The notes: generated by a model from the letters alone, not told the origin. 64,000 nt of DNA from Solibacteraceae bacterium (GCA_026984795.1 JALSRK010000038.1:62001-126000), one strand, 5' to 3'; counted from the first letter of the stretch, positions 52,747 to 60,334 are shown. Numbers and translations are program-made.

Positions 52747-53688
52747 ATGCGTCGCATGCTGTACCGCATCGCTGGTTTGCTGCTGGTTTCTACCCTGGCG
52801 TGGGCGCAAGCGCCCAAGGGGTGGCGGAAGGGGAAAGGCTACGGTTGGGTCTGGGGCCCCGGGGACGAGGTGGGAGCGTTGAACGCGATCACTGATCCGG
52901 AACATGTGTTACGGGCGGTTCGCGAGATCAAGGCCGGCAAGGTCTACGACCTGGGGGTGCTGCTCGACAGGCGCTCCTACAAGTGGCCGGGCCACTCGCC
53001 GATCGAGGTAATGACCTACCGCTCGCCGGCGGGTACGTTCCTGGACGAGGAGCCCGTCTTCCCGGCGCGGATCAACCCCCATAAGCTCGCCTGGCATAGC
53101 TGCGCGCTCTTCATCTCCGACAACGTGGGCACGCAGATCGACGGGCTGGGGCACATCGTGGTGGGCGAGGACATGCACTGGTACAACGGCTTCCGCGAGG
53201 CGCAATACGGCGGCGATTTCGGCGTCAAGAAGGCCGGCGCCGACACCATCCCGCCGATCATCGCCCGCGCCGTGCTGATCGATGTCGCCGGCTGGAAGGG
53301 CGTCGAGGCCCTGCCGGCGCGCTTCGCCATCGGTCCCCGGGAACTCCAGGCCGCTCTCGAAAAAGAGGGAGTGGACGTCGAGCCGGGCGACGTCGTGCTG
53401 ATCCGCACCGGCGTGGGGCGCTACTGGGGCGAAACCGGGGCCGATCACGAGACGCTGGCCGAGCACGACACCGCAGGCCTGAGCCTCGAGGGAGCGCGCT
53501 GGCTGGTGGAACAGAAGGGGGCGGTCATGATCGGAGCGGACACCTCGGGCCTGGAAGTGGCCAACGCCAAAGAGGCCATCCCCGTGCATCGCTACCTGCT
53601 GGTGGAGCAAGGGGTGCACATCGGCGAGCTCCACTACCTGGAGGATCTGGCCCGGGACCGCGCCTGCGGTTCACCTATTTCGCGGTGA
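52747..53688 (+). CDS. Secreted cyclase-family protein (kynurenine-formamidase-like fold)
   Basis: The 313-residue protein begins with a signal peptide (LYRIAGLLLVSTLAWAQA) and belongs to the cyclase family PF04199. Usually this family has His-x-Gly-Thr-His-x-Asp-x3-His as its metal site; here the site reads DNVGTQIDGLGH, keeping Gly-Thr, Asp and His but with Asn and Gln in the first two His positions, so metal binding may differ. Downstream are GDVVLIRTGVGRYW and GADTSGLEVANAK. It might hydrolyse an amide or ester. ATG 52756 is likely the true start, seven bases after TACAAT. Confidence 0.8.
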   Translation: MRRMLYRIAGLLLVSTLAWAQAPKGWRKGKGYGWVWGPGDEVGALNAITDPEHVLRAVREIKAGKVYDLGVLLDRRSYKWPGHSPIEVMTYRSPAGTFLDEEPVFPARINPHKLAWHSCALFISDNVGTQIDGLGHIVVGEDMHWYNGFREAQYGGDFGVKKAGADTIPPIIARAVLIDVAGWKGVEALPARFAIGPRELQAALEKEGVDVEPGDVVLIRTGVGRYWGETGADHETLAEHDTAGLSLEGARWLVEQKGAVMIGADTSGLEVANAKEAIPVHRYLLVEQGVHIGELHYLEDLARDRACGSPISR

Positions 53689-53770
53689 CCAACCGGATCA
53701 AAGGCGCTACCGCGGGCTTCGCCATGAGGCCGGTGGCGATCCGCTGAGGCGGCGCGCCCAGCCGCAGGAA

Positions 53771-54271
53771 CTACTGACCGAGGAGGCCGCGAATGGCTCT
53801 TTCGATTTCGGAAATCTTCGTCTCGCCGATCCACATCTTGGCCAGCTTGCCGTTGCGGTCGTACAGGAAGAGGGCCGGCAGGGCGCCGCTCCAGTCGGTG
53901 TTGATGGCGTTGATGAACGCATCGTCGTCATCGACGTCCTTGATGAACGCCGGCTCAGGGGCGCCGTACTGCTGGAGAAACTCCAGGGCCTGCTGTTTCT
54001 CTTCGGGCTCGTCGGCGGAGACGGTGATCAACCGGAACCGTTCTCCGCGCAGCCTTCTCGCCAATTGGATGAGCCGAGGCATCTCCGCACGGCACGGAGC
54101 GCACCAGGTGGCCCAGAAATCGAAGAGGACTACCTTGCCCCGGTTGTCGGCGAGCACTTGGCGATGGCGTTGAGCGTTGTACGGCTCCAGCCGGGCGGGG
54201 CCCCCCGCCGAAGCGGCCAGGGCCCCGGCGCCGGCCAGGACTACGATAAAGGTGGCTGCCGGAACTCTCAC
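53771..54271 (-). CDS. TlpA-like periplasmic thiol-disulfide oxidoreductase
   Basis: The 166-residue protein has an N-terminal membrane or signal segment (PAATFIVVLAGAGALAASAG) and a thioredoxin fold with the active site WATWCAPCRAEMPRL (Cys-Ala-Pro-Cys). Further features: LITVSADEPEEKQQ and LPALFLYDRNGKLAKMWIGE (cis-Pro loop). TlpA-like proteins reduce disulfides in periplasmic proteins, for example in cytochrome c maturation. GTG 54271 overlaps the stop of the preceding redoxin gene (GTGA), so it is translationally coupled. Confidence 0.88.
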   Translation of the reverse strand: MRVPAATFIVVLAGAGALAASAGGPARLEPYNAQRHRQVLADNRGKVVLFDFWATWCAPCRAEMPRLIQLARRLRGERFRLITVSADEPEEKQQALEFLQQYGAPEPAFIKDVDDDDAFINAINTDWSGALPALFLYDRNGKLAKMWIGETKISEIERAIRGLLGQ

Positions 54272-54837
54272 GAGACACGCTTGATCGTGCAGCCGAAGGC
54301 CTTGGTTTCCGGCTTCTCGATGGGTCTGCCGGCCAATACCGCATCGAGGGCTTTGCGCAGGCTGGGGTCTTTCACGTCCCCCTTCTGCGAATCGTCGATA
54401 CGGCCGTGGTAGACGATCTTGCCGCCCTTGATCACATAGGCTTCCGGCGTGACCTGAGCGCCGAACAAGTCGGCGACGACATTGCCCGGGTCCTTGTAGA
54501 CGGCGAACTGGAAGCCGTGCTTCTGGGCGTGCTCTTTGACCTCGGCGGCGTCCTCTTGCTTGTTGGAGTTGACGAAGACGAACTTCACGCCCTTCGCGTG
54601 GTAGTCGGCATAGATCGCCTTCATCCGTTCGTTGTATGCATTGGAGACGGGGCACCGGGTGGCGATGAAAGTGACCACGGTGACGTCGCCCGCCAGCGAC
54701 GAGTATCTGACGTCGTTACCGTCAACGCTCTTGAGGGTGAAGTCGGGTACCGTGTCACCCACCTTGAGCCCGCCCGCGAACAGAGCGGAACATGCGAACA
54801 GCGCCGCCAGAATGGAGCCGAGAGTGATTCGTTTCAT
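54268..54837 (-). CDS. Secreted redoxin (AhpC/TSA-like)
   Basis: The 189-residue exported protein has a signal peptide (MKRITLGSILAALFACSALF) and a peroxiredoxin/redoxin domain: GDTVPDFTLKSVDGNDVRY, FIATRCPVSNAYNERM (peroxidatic-type Cys in Arg-Cys-Pro-Val-Ser), VVADLFGAQVTPEAYVI, KIVYHGRIDD. It lacks a second cysteine of the CxxC type nearby; a final Cys (FGCTIKRVS) is near the C-terminus. It is the first gene of a two-gene operon with the TlpA-like gene. AGGGAGGGGAG is upstream of the ATG, behind an inverted repeat. Confidence 0.85.
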   Translation of the reverse strand: MKRITLGSILAALFACSALFAGGLKVGDTVPDFTLKSVDGNDVRYSSLAGDVTVVTFIATRCPVSNAYNERMKAIYADYHAKGVKFVFVNSNKQEDAAEVKEHAQKHGFQFAVYKDPGNVVADLFGAQVTPEAYVIKGGKIVYHGRIDDSQKGDVKDPSLRKALDAVLAGRPIEKPETKAFGCTIKRVS

Positions 54838-54862
54838 AAGGATCTCCCCTCCCTTGTTCCTA

Positions 54863-54882
54863 CATCATTTGCATGAATGATG
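54863..54882. promoter_or_regulatory. Inverted repeat upstream of the redoxin operon
   Basis: CATCATT (54863-54869) and AATGATG (54876-54882) form a perfect 7-bp dyad around TGCATG. The dyad ends 25 bases before the redoxin start codon and fits a dimeric repressor or activator site. No regulator is adjacent. Confidence 0.55.
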
Positions 54883-54909
54883 CCGGAGTGATGAATCGGA
54901 CGGCGGCGT

Positions 54910-55359
54910 CTAGCCGGCTTTCTTTTTCTTCTTCCCGGTCGGCTCGAGGGTCAGGTTGATAACGGCTTTCTTGCGGGAATCATAGACCGAGAGGCGCCGT
55001 TTCTTGCTCACCATCCCGTTATGAGATGCCTGTAGCTCGTAGTCGGTCTCCGTGCTCAGGCCATGGAACCGGTACGAGCCGTCGTCGAGAGTGATGAAGG
55101 AACGGATCTGCAGCGTCTTGGTGTCCTTGAGCTTGACCACGGCCCCGCGGACGGGTTCGCCGCGCCGATCCCGGACGATACCGGAAACCGACCGTGTTTT
55201 GCTGGGTTTGTGGGGTTTTTTCTTGGTAAGAAACTTGTCGCCCGGCGGCTTCCCCGGTTGCCTCGGAGCGCCAGGGTCGGGCGAGCTCTGCGCGGCGGCC
55301 GGCAAAGCGCAGAGCGCGAAGCAAAGAATCGCCAACGGAATTGTGCGCCGGCTCATCAT
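54910..55359 (-). CDS. Secreted carboxypeptidase-regulatory-like domain protein
   Basis: The 149-residue protein has a signal peptide (IPLAILCFALCALPAAAQ), a Pro/Lys-rich linker, then one beta-sandwich domain of the carboxypeptidase regulatory-like type: SVSGIVRDRRGEPVRGAVVK, RSFITLDDGSYRFHGLSTE, DYELQASHNGMVSKKRRL. The end is Lys-rich (TGKKKKKAG). Acidobacteriota carry many such adhesion or surface domains, often fused to transporters. The start overlaps the previous gene's stop by four bases (coupled). Confidence 0.85.
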   Translation of the reverse strand: MMSRRTIPLAILCFALCALPAAAQSSPDPGAPRQPGKPPGDKFLTKKKPHKPSKTRSVSGIVRDRRGEPVRGAVVKLKDTKTLQIRSFITLDDGSYRFHGLSTETDYELQASHNGMVSKKRRLSVYDSRKKAVINLTLEPTGKKKKKAG

Positions 55360-55754
55360 TTCCGTCTCCCTTTGGTGGCGGGCCGGAGCCGAAGAACAAC
55401 GTCAACCCGCTGATCCCACTGGACTTCCACGGTCTTTTCCGCAGGCTCCCAGCCGTCGGCCTCGGCCCTTACAGTATAGCGCATGGCCCCGGCCGGAACC
55501 CGAAAAGCGAACTCACCACGGTTGTCCGTAACCGTGTGCTGAATCTGCTTCTTCTTGACCTGCGCGCCGTCGGCCGGCACAGGGGTCAGGGTGACGCGGG
55601 CGCCCCGCAGCAGGAAGCCGGTCTCCTGGAACACGGTGCCGGCAACCACGCCGTAATGTTCGGCGCCCCTCGTTTTCTTCTTGGCCAACGCCGCCGGCGC
55701 CGAAACCAGCATCGCCGCCCCCAGGAATCCGGCTACGAGCGCCCGCCTGCCCAT
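55356..55754 (-). CDS. Secreted carboxypeptidase-regulatory-like domain protein
   Basis: This 132-residue protein resembles its downstream neighbour in design but not in sequence: signal peptide (ALVAGFLGAAMLVSAPAALA), a basic KKKTRG stretch, then a single beta-sandwich domain with VVAGTVFQETGFLLRGARVT, HTVTDNRGEFAFRVPAGAMR and YTVRAEADGWEPAEKTVEVQ. It begins inside the end of the LysW-like gene (22-base overlap), so the three genes form an operon. The role is probably structural or binding at the cell surface. Confidence 0.85.
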   Translation of the reverse strand: MGRRALVAGFLGAAMLVSAPAALAKKKTRGAEHYGVVAGTVFQETGFLLRGARVTLTPVPADGAQVKKKQIQHTVTDNRGEFAFRVPAGAMRYTVRAEADGWEPAEKTVEVQWDQRVDVVLRLRPATKGRRK

Positions 55755-55942
55755 AGCGTTTCGTCGTCCTCCTCGTCTTCGTCCAGTTCGTCGAACTCCT
55801 CCTCTTCCTCTTCGATTTCCAGAGGATCGAGGTTGGTCACGACGAGGCTGGCGCCGCACTCCTCGCAGATCAGCGAATCGCCTTCGTCGAGCTCCTCTTC
55901 TTCGACGTCCAATGGGGCATTGCACAATGGACACTCAACCAT
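55733..55942 (-). CDS. LysW-like acidic zinc-ribbon protein
   Basis: The 69-residue protein has a Cys4 zinc ribbon (VECPLCNAPL and ICEECGASL) followed by VVTNLDPLEIEEEEEEF. The layout (Cys-x2-Cys, acidic strand, Cys-x2-Cys, Val-x-Leu-Asp-Pro-Leu) is that of LysW, the amino-group carrier protein for lysine or arginine synthesis. It lacks the C-terminal Glu-Asp-Trp-Gly(-Glu) motif to which substrates are attached; the tail is a long Asp/Glu run. No LysX/LysZ-like ligase or kinase is adjacent. AGGAGG precedes the ATG. It heads the operon of two secreted beta-sandwich proteins; the role is unclear. Confidence 0.8.
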   Translation of the reverse strand: MVECPLCNAPLDVEEEELDEGDSLICEECGASLVVTNLDPLEIEEEEEEFDELDEDEEDDETLWAGGRS

Positions 55943-56017
55943 GGGTGCCTCCTGCCAACGTCGGATGAGTCGGACTGCAACTCCCTTTATACATGACCCC
56001 GCGTGGATTGCAACCGG

Positions 56018-56530
56018 TTACGACTTCTTGCCGAGTTTCCGCTTCGTTGTGGGTGGGACGAGCCCGTTCATCCGTAGGTATACAAAAAGTTGCATCCGGT
56101 GCGCCACCTCGTGCTCGATGACGAATTGCAGCATTTCGAGGCGGGTCACCCGGGAGCCGTCCCACTTGGTGACCATGCCGGCGAAGAACTCGGGCGTCTG
56201 GCGGGCCAAGGCCTCGCGACGCTCGGCTACGGAGGCACGGAGTTCGGCGGCGATGGCCGCGGGGTCCTCCGGGAGGGATCGGCGGTAGCGCGCCAGCCGT
56301 TGCCGGAAATCCGGAAGGGTGAAATCGGTCTCGCCATCGAGCAGCAGGCCGGCCAATCCACAACCGGTGTCGAGGATGTGGCCGGCGACTTCGCGGAAGC
56401 TCATCAGATCTTCCCGGGGCCGGTAGCCTAGTTTTTCGGCGGGCATTGCTTCCACGGCCAGGGCGGCGTCCTCCCGGACCGCCCGCCAGTGTTCCAGACA
56501 GTAGTCGGGGCGCACCATGGCGGTTCTCAT
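56018..56530 (-). CDS. DinB family protein
   Basis: The 170-residue protein is a DinB-like four-helix bundle. Candidate metal ligands are His in REVAGHILDTG and His in EHEVAHRMQLFVYLRMNGL, the typical ending of the family. Bacterial DinB-like proteins include thiol transferases (bacillithiol- or mycothiol-dependent) and metal-binding proteins of unknown role. ATG 56530 overlaps the stop of the C_GCAxxG-like gene as ATGA, so the two are coupled; ATG 56518 would be four codons shorter. Confidence 0.8.
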   Translation of the reverse strand: MRTAMVRPDYCLEHWRAVREDAALAVEAMPAEKLGYRPREDLMSFREVAGHILDTGCGLAGLLLDGETDFTLPDFRQRLARYRRSLPEDPAAIAAELRASVAERREALARQTPEFFAGMVTKWDGSRVTRLEMLQFVIEHEVAHRMQLFVYLRMNGLVPPTTKRKLGKKS

Positions 56531-57075
56531 TCTACCGGGCCGCCGCCAGCTTCGTCTATTGAAGCGATACGGGCCGGCATGCCCATCCGCAAGAGCGTTT
56601 CGCAGACGATGGCCGCCACTTCGGCGGTCAGGCGGGTGCAGAACCCGTGGCGGGCGGGGCCGTGAAAGTCGCCCAGGGGCGCGGTCAGGTCGTTGCAGAC
56701 GATCGTCAGACCGCCGTCCGGCGCGCGGGCGCCGGGGCCCAAGTCGAGCCGCTCTCGCCAGAGTCGCCGGTAGAGCCGGGCCGCCTCGCGGAGGGCGTCG
56801 GTGATCCTCCCGGTGGGATCGGGGTCGCCCAGGATCTCGCCGAGAATCAGCTCGCCCGCCTTGATGGAGCCGCACTCGCCCTCACCGGTGATACCGCCCT
56901 TGCGGAGCGCCTGGTAGGGGCGGGTGGGCAGGCAAAACGTCTCAGCCAGGGCGATGCCGCAGGAACGGTGAGCCACCCGGCGGCCCTCGTACAACACGTA
57001 CGCAGTGCGGCGGGCCCGTTCGACGGTTTGCTGTTCCGTTTCAGTCAGCGGGCGCAGACCTGAATTGGACTTCAT
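56527..57075 (-). CDS. C_GCAxxG_C_C-like putative redox protein
   Basis: The 182-residue protein has a central Cys/Gly motif region: RSCGIALAETFCLP and KGGITGEGECGSIKAGELIL, similar to the C_GCAxxG_C_C putative redox-active family (PF09719), though the exact Cys spacing is not identical. A C-terminal part has TIVCNDLTAPLGDFHGP and VAAIVCETLLRMGMPARIAS. The family's role is unknown. ATG 57075 starts where coding-like sequence begins. It overlaps the DinB gene start by four bases. Confidence 0.65.
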   Translation of the reverse strand: MKSNSGLRPLTETEQQTVERARRTAYVLYEGRRVAHRSCGIALAETFCLPTRPYQALRKGGITGEGECGSIKAGELILGEILGDPDPTGRITDALREAARLYRRLWRERLDLGPGARAPDGGLTIVCNDLTAPLGDFHGPARHGFCTRLTAEVAAIVCETLLRMGMPARIASIDEAGGGPVE

Positions 57076-57448
57076 CGTATAGATACCGGGGTGAACAACC
57101 ATTCTACCCGCCCGCAGAGCGGGGGAGTCCGGCGGCCCACCGAGCCGAATGGCTCGCCGGCGGTCCAGGCGCGCCGCCACAGTAATCTTCCAGCGGCGAC
57201 CCGCCGGCGGAAACGCCCCGCTCGCGCGAGCGGCGCTGAGAGGTGCAGCGGATGTATACTCGCACCTGACTTCGAGGCTCGGGGTAAGAAAGAAGTACGG
57301 GCAGCGGCCCGGGCGGAAGGAGGGGGAAGATGCGGTATTCGGCGCGTCTGCTGGCGGCGCAGAAGCTGGCAGGGGAGTAGATTTCTGGTATTTCGGGGGC
57401 GAAAGTCTCCAGCGGCGCTGTTAGACTAGGGGCGCGGAGGGAACCGTC
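57076..57448 (+). other. Intergenic region with palindromes
   Basis: These 373 bases show no gene. CGAGCC-GAAT-GGCTCG (57141-57156) is a perfect hairpin. CCGCTCGC-GCGAGCGG (57218-57233) is a perfect 16-bp palindrome. TATACT lies at 57255-57260 without a good -35 box. GGAGGGA before 57449 is the ribosome site of the next gene. Confidence 0.45.
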
Positions 57449-57994
57449 ATGTCGAGCCGTTTGCTCTACTATGCACTCCCTATCGGCCTGGCGCTGCTCA
57501 TCGCCTGCGCCCAGGCGCCCACCAAACCGGAAGCCGAGGAGGCGGCCGAAGAGCCCGAAGCGGCCGAGGAGGTCCGGCTTCCCAAGAACGCCAAACCCTT
57601 GTCGGAGATTCTCAACGCGGTAAAAGCCCAGGGCTACGATCCCGTGGTCGAGGTCGAACTCGAAGAGGGGACGTGGGAGATCGATGCGTTCAAGGGAGAA
57701 GAGCGGGTCGAGTTCCAGGTGGATCCGGTCTCCGGCGAGATCGAGACCGAGGAGGTCAAGCCCGGTAAGAAGCCTTTGGCCGAGATCGTCGCGGCGCTCG
57801 AAGCCCAGGGCTACGGCCCGATCCTGGAGATCGAGCTGGATGAAGAAGGCTGGGAGATCGAGGCCGTGAAGGGCGGCGAGGAGGTGGAACTGGTCGCCGA
57901 CCCCGATACGGGCGAAATCCGCCTGGAAGAAGCCGAAGAGGCCGAGGAAGCGGAAGAGCCGGAAGGAGCCGAAGAAGAGCCGGAAGAGAAGTAG
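57449..57994 (+). CDS. Lipoprotein with two PepSY-like repeats
   Basis: The 181-residue protein has a lipobox (LALLIAC, Cys near 20) and is thus a lipoprotein. After an acidic spacer come two near-identical PepSY-like repeats: KPLSEILNAVKAQGYDPVVE (about 49-100) and KPLAEIVAALEAQGYGPILE (about 107-157), each with the motif (D/E)xxxWE and the (P/D)xxGEI turn. The end is a Glu-rich run. PepSY domains inhibit proteases or act in the envelope. The repeat pair looks like an internal duplication. GGAGGGA precedes the ATG. Confidence 0.82.
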   Translation: MSSRLLYYALPIGLALLIACAQAPTKPEAEEAAEEPEAAEEVRLPKNAKPLSEILNAVKAQGYDPVVEVELEEGTWEIDAFKGEERVEFQVDPVSGEIETEEVKPGKKPLAEIVAALEAQGYGPILEIELDEEGWEIEAVKGGEEVELVADPDTGEIRLEEAEEAEEAEEPEGAEEEPEEK

Positions 57995-58020
57995 GCCCCG
58001 GACCCTGGCGGGGCCGGGGC
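57995..58020. terminator. GC-rich hairpin between convergent genes
   Basis: GCCCCGG (57995-58001) pairs with CCGGGGC (58014-58020) around 12 bases, between the converging PepSY lipoprotein gene and deoC. It has no T run, so it may be a bidirectional terminator of the factor-assisted type; evidence is weak. Confidence 0.35.
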
Positions 58021-58031
58021 GCAGGCTTCAC

Positions 58032-58766
58032 TCAGTAGCCGGAGGGAGCCGAGGTCGAACCGGCCTCGATGGGCGGCAGCCCGAGGCGCTTGCGGCACTC
58101 GTCGAGGATAGTGGCCGTCCGGGAGGCCCCGACCCGGGTGACGCCCAGAGCGCGGACCTCGAGGAGCTTGTCGAGATCGCGGACGCCGCCGGCGGCCTTC
58201 ACCTGGACGTGGGCCGGGGAGTGCTCGCGCATCAGCTTCAGGTCCTCGATGGTGGCGCCGCCGGTGCCGTAGCCGGTGGAGGTCTTCACCCAGTCCGCCT
58301 TCAACTCGCCGGCGATCTCGCAGAGCCGGATCTTGTGGTCGCGCTCGAGGTAGCAGTTCTCGAAGATGACCTTCACTTTGCGGCCGGCCTCGTGGGCGGC
58401 GTCGATGACGGCGCGGATATCGTCGCGGACGTAGTCCCAGTCGCCGCTCAGCACCTTGCTGATGTTGACGACCATATCGAGCTCCTCGCCGCCGTCGGCG
58501 ATCGCCTGTTTCGTCTCGGCCAGCTTCACCGCGGTGGTGTGGCCGCCGTGAGGGAAGCCGATGGTGGTGGACGCCTTCACGGTGGAGCCGGCGAGGATCT
58601 CCGTGCAGCGCTTCAAGTAATAAGGCATGATGCAGACGCTGGCCACGTCGTAGGCCCGGGCGAGGCGGCAGCCTTCTTCGAGCTGGGCGTCGGTCAGCGT
58701 CGGGTTGAGCAGCGAATGGTCGATCATCTTGGCGATGTCGGAGTAAGTGTAATCGGCCATAGACAT
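58032..58766 (-). CDS. deoC: Deoxyribose-phosphate aldolase
   Basis: The 244-residue TIM-barrel aldolase cleaves 2-deoxyribose-5-phosphate to glyceraldehyde-3-phosphate and acetaldehyde in nucleoside breakdown. Motifs: IDHSLLNPTLTDAQLEEGCR, TTIGFPHGGHTT, ELDMVVNISKVLSGDW, then the Schiff-base Lys in WVKTSTGYGTGGATIEDL (near 161) and VQVKAAGGVRDLDKLLEV. ATG 58766 is preferred; ATG 58760 would drop two residues. Acidobacterial homologues are often monomeric with this length. It is divergent from the epimerase gene. Confidence 0.95.
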   Translation of the reverse strand: MSMADYTYSDIAKMIDHSLLNPTLTDAQLEEGCRLARAYDVASVCIMPYYLKRCTEILAGSTVKASTTIGFPHGGHTTAVKLAETKQAIADGGEELDMVVNISKVLSGDWDYVRDDIRAVIDAAHEAGRKVKVIFENCYLERDHKIRLCEIAGELKADWVKTSTGYGTGGATIEDLKLMREHSPAHVQVKAAGGVRDLDKLLEVRALGVTRVGASRTATILDECRKRLGLPPIEAGSTSAPSGY

Positions 58767-58838
58767 CCATCGTAGCCGATTCCGGAGCCGCGAGGAGGCG
58801 GTTTTCGCCGGGCCGGGGATTCGGGTATGCTGAATGCC

Positions 58839-59768
58839 ATGCAGCTTGGATTCGTCAGCGCCATTCTTGCCGATCTGTCGCTCGAAGAAGTCGTGAAGTT
58901 CGCCTCCTCGGCCGGTTTCGACTGCGTCGAGCTGATGTGCTGGCCGAAGGGGAAGGCCGAACGACGTTACGCAGGCGTGACCCACATCGACGTGGTGGGC
59001 TTCACCGCCGACGATGCGAAGCGGGTGAACGACCTGATGGGCGAGGCGGGGGTCTCGATCAGCGGCCTGGGCTACTACCCCAACCCGCTGACGCCGGACA
59101 AGGACGAAGCCGCCGTGGCCATCGAGCACCTGCACCGGGTGGTGGACGCGGCGCAGTTGCTGGGCGTGGGCGTGGTGAACACGTTCATCGGGCGGGACTG
59201 GACCCGGTCGGTGGACGACAACTGGCCGCGGTTCCTCGAAGTGTTCCGGGAGCTGGTGGGCTACGCCGGCGAGCGGGGCATCAAGCTGTGCATCGAGAAC
59301 TGCCCGATGCTGTTCACCAAGGACGAATGGCCCGGGGGCAAGAACCTGGCCACGAGCCCGAAGATCTGGCGGCGGATGTTCTCCGACATCCCGGACGAGA
59401 ACTTCGGCCTGAACTACGATCCGTCGCACATGATCTGGCAGCGGATGGACTATCTGAAGCCGCTGCGGGAATTCAAAGACCGCATCTTCCACGTCCACTC
59501 CAAGGACGTGCGCCTGGACCAGCACCGGCTCGACGAGGTGGGGATTCTGGCGCATCCGCTGGAGTACCACACGCCGAAGCTGCCGGGGCTGGGCGAGGTG
59601 GACTGGGGCAAGTTCTTCAGCGTGCTGACCGATACGGGTTACCGCGGGCCGGTCTGCATCGAAGTGGAGGACCGGGCCTACGAGGACTCGCTCGAGTCCC
59701 GCAAGGCGTCGCTGGTGCAGAGCGGGCGGTACCTGGCCAACTTCGCGCCGTTCCTGCAGCGGGGCTGA
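58839..59768 (+). CDS. Sugar phosphate isomerase/epimerase (xylose-isomerase-like TIM barrel)
   Basis: The 309-residue protein is an AP-endonuclease-2/xylose-isomerase-like TIM barrel. Metal ligand candidates are Glu in KLCIENCPM, Asp/His in [11 protein letters not shown], His in FHVHSKDVR and Glu in VCIEVEDRA. It belongs with D-tagatose 3-epimerase, IolE and related sugar isomerases; the sugar is unknown. ATG 58839 was chosen over 58827 because TATGCT ends seven bases before it and homologous sequence starts at MQLGF. Confidence 0.88.
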   Translation: MQLGFVSAILADLSLEEVVKFASSAGFDCVELMCWPKGKAERRYAGVTHIDVVGFTADDAKRVNDLMGEAGVSISGLGYYPNPLTPDKDEAAVAIEHLHRVVDAAQLLGVGVVNTFIGRDWTRSVDDNWPRFLEVFRELVGYAGERGIKLCIENCPMLFTKDEWPGGKNLATSPKIWRRMFSDIPDENFGLNYDPSHMIWQRMDYLKPLREFKDRIFHVHSKDVRLDQHRLDEVGILAHPLEYHTPKLPGLGEVDWGKFFSVLTDTGYRGPVCIEVEDRAYEDSLESRKASLVQSGRYLANFAPFLQRG

Positions 59769-59802
59769 GGAGCGCCTGACGGGGCAGCGCCGCGGGAGAA
59801 GC

Positions 59803-59835
59803 CGCGCCGGAGGGAACAAACCGGCCTCCGGCGCG
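59803..59835. repeat. Perfect 11-bp inverted repeat
   Basis: CGCGCCGGAGG (59803-59813) and CCTCCGGCGCG (59825-59835) form a perfect stem around an 11-base loop. It stands between the epimerase gene and the small membrane protein gene. No T run follows, so it may be a factor-dependent terminator or an RNA-stabilising hairpin. Confidence 0.6.
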
Positions 59836-59861
59836 TAGTCGTACTCGAAGGGGGAGACGCA

Positions 59862-60278
59862 ATGGAGTCTCACGTAAAGATCCTGGCGGTGCTCCAGATC
59901 GTCTGTGGGGCGCTGGGGCTGTTGGCGGCGGCGGTGATCTTCCTGGTCTTCGGCGGGGCGGCGAGCATCGTCGGCACGGCGGGTGTCGCCCAAGATCCGG
60001 ACGCTTTGATCGCGGCGCCGATCATCGGCATCGTGGGGACGGTGATCATGGCGCTGGTGCTGGTCCTGTCGGTTCCGGCGCTGGCCGCCGGCATCGGCCT
60101 GCTGAACTTCCGGCCGTGGGCGCGGATCCTGACGATTATCATCTCGGTGCTGAACCTGCCGAACATTCCCATCGGGACGGCGCTGGGCGCTTACGGGCTC
60201 TGGGTGATGCTGTCGGCGGAGACCGAGCGTCTGTTCCGCGTCCAGGCGCCTCAGGCGCCGGCGCGCCCGGGGGCGTGA
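59862..60278 (+). CDS. Small four-helix membrane protein of unknown function
   Basis: This 138-residue protein has four hydrophobic helices: VLQIVCGALGLLAAAVIFLV, IIGIVGTVIMALVLVLSVPA, WARILTIIISVLNLPN and a last one near 105-122. Such short proteins are common in Acidobacteriota and resemble DUF-type proteins with a Pro-Ala-Leu-Ala-Ala-Gly turn. GGGGGAG lies before ATG 59862. Function is unknown; there is no operon partner. Confidence 0.75.
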   Translation: MESHVKILAVLQIVCGALGLLAAAVIFLVFGGAASIVGTAGVAQDPDALIAAPIIGIVGTVIMALVLVLSVPALAAGIGLLNFRPWARILTIIISVLNLPNIPIGTALGAYGLWVMLSAETERLFRVQAPQAPARPGA

Positions 60279-60334
60279 GCGCAGCTCCGGCGGCACGCCG
60301 CTAGAGCGATGCGGCCCGGGCCGGCGAAGGCGTG

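Noticed and set aside
57930-57990. Apparent tandem repeat of gaa/gag-rich units at the end of the PepSY gene
   Set aside because: It is coding low-complexity sequence for a Glu-rich tail, not a distinct repeat element.
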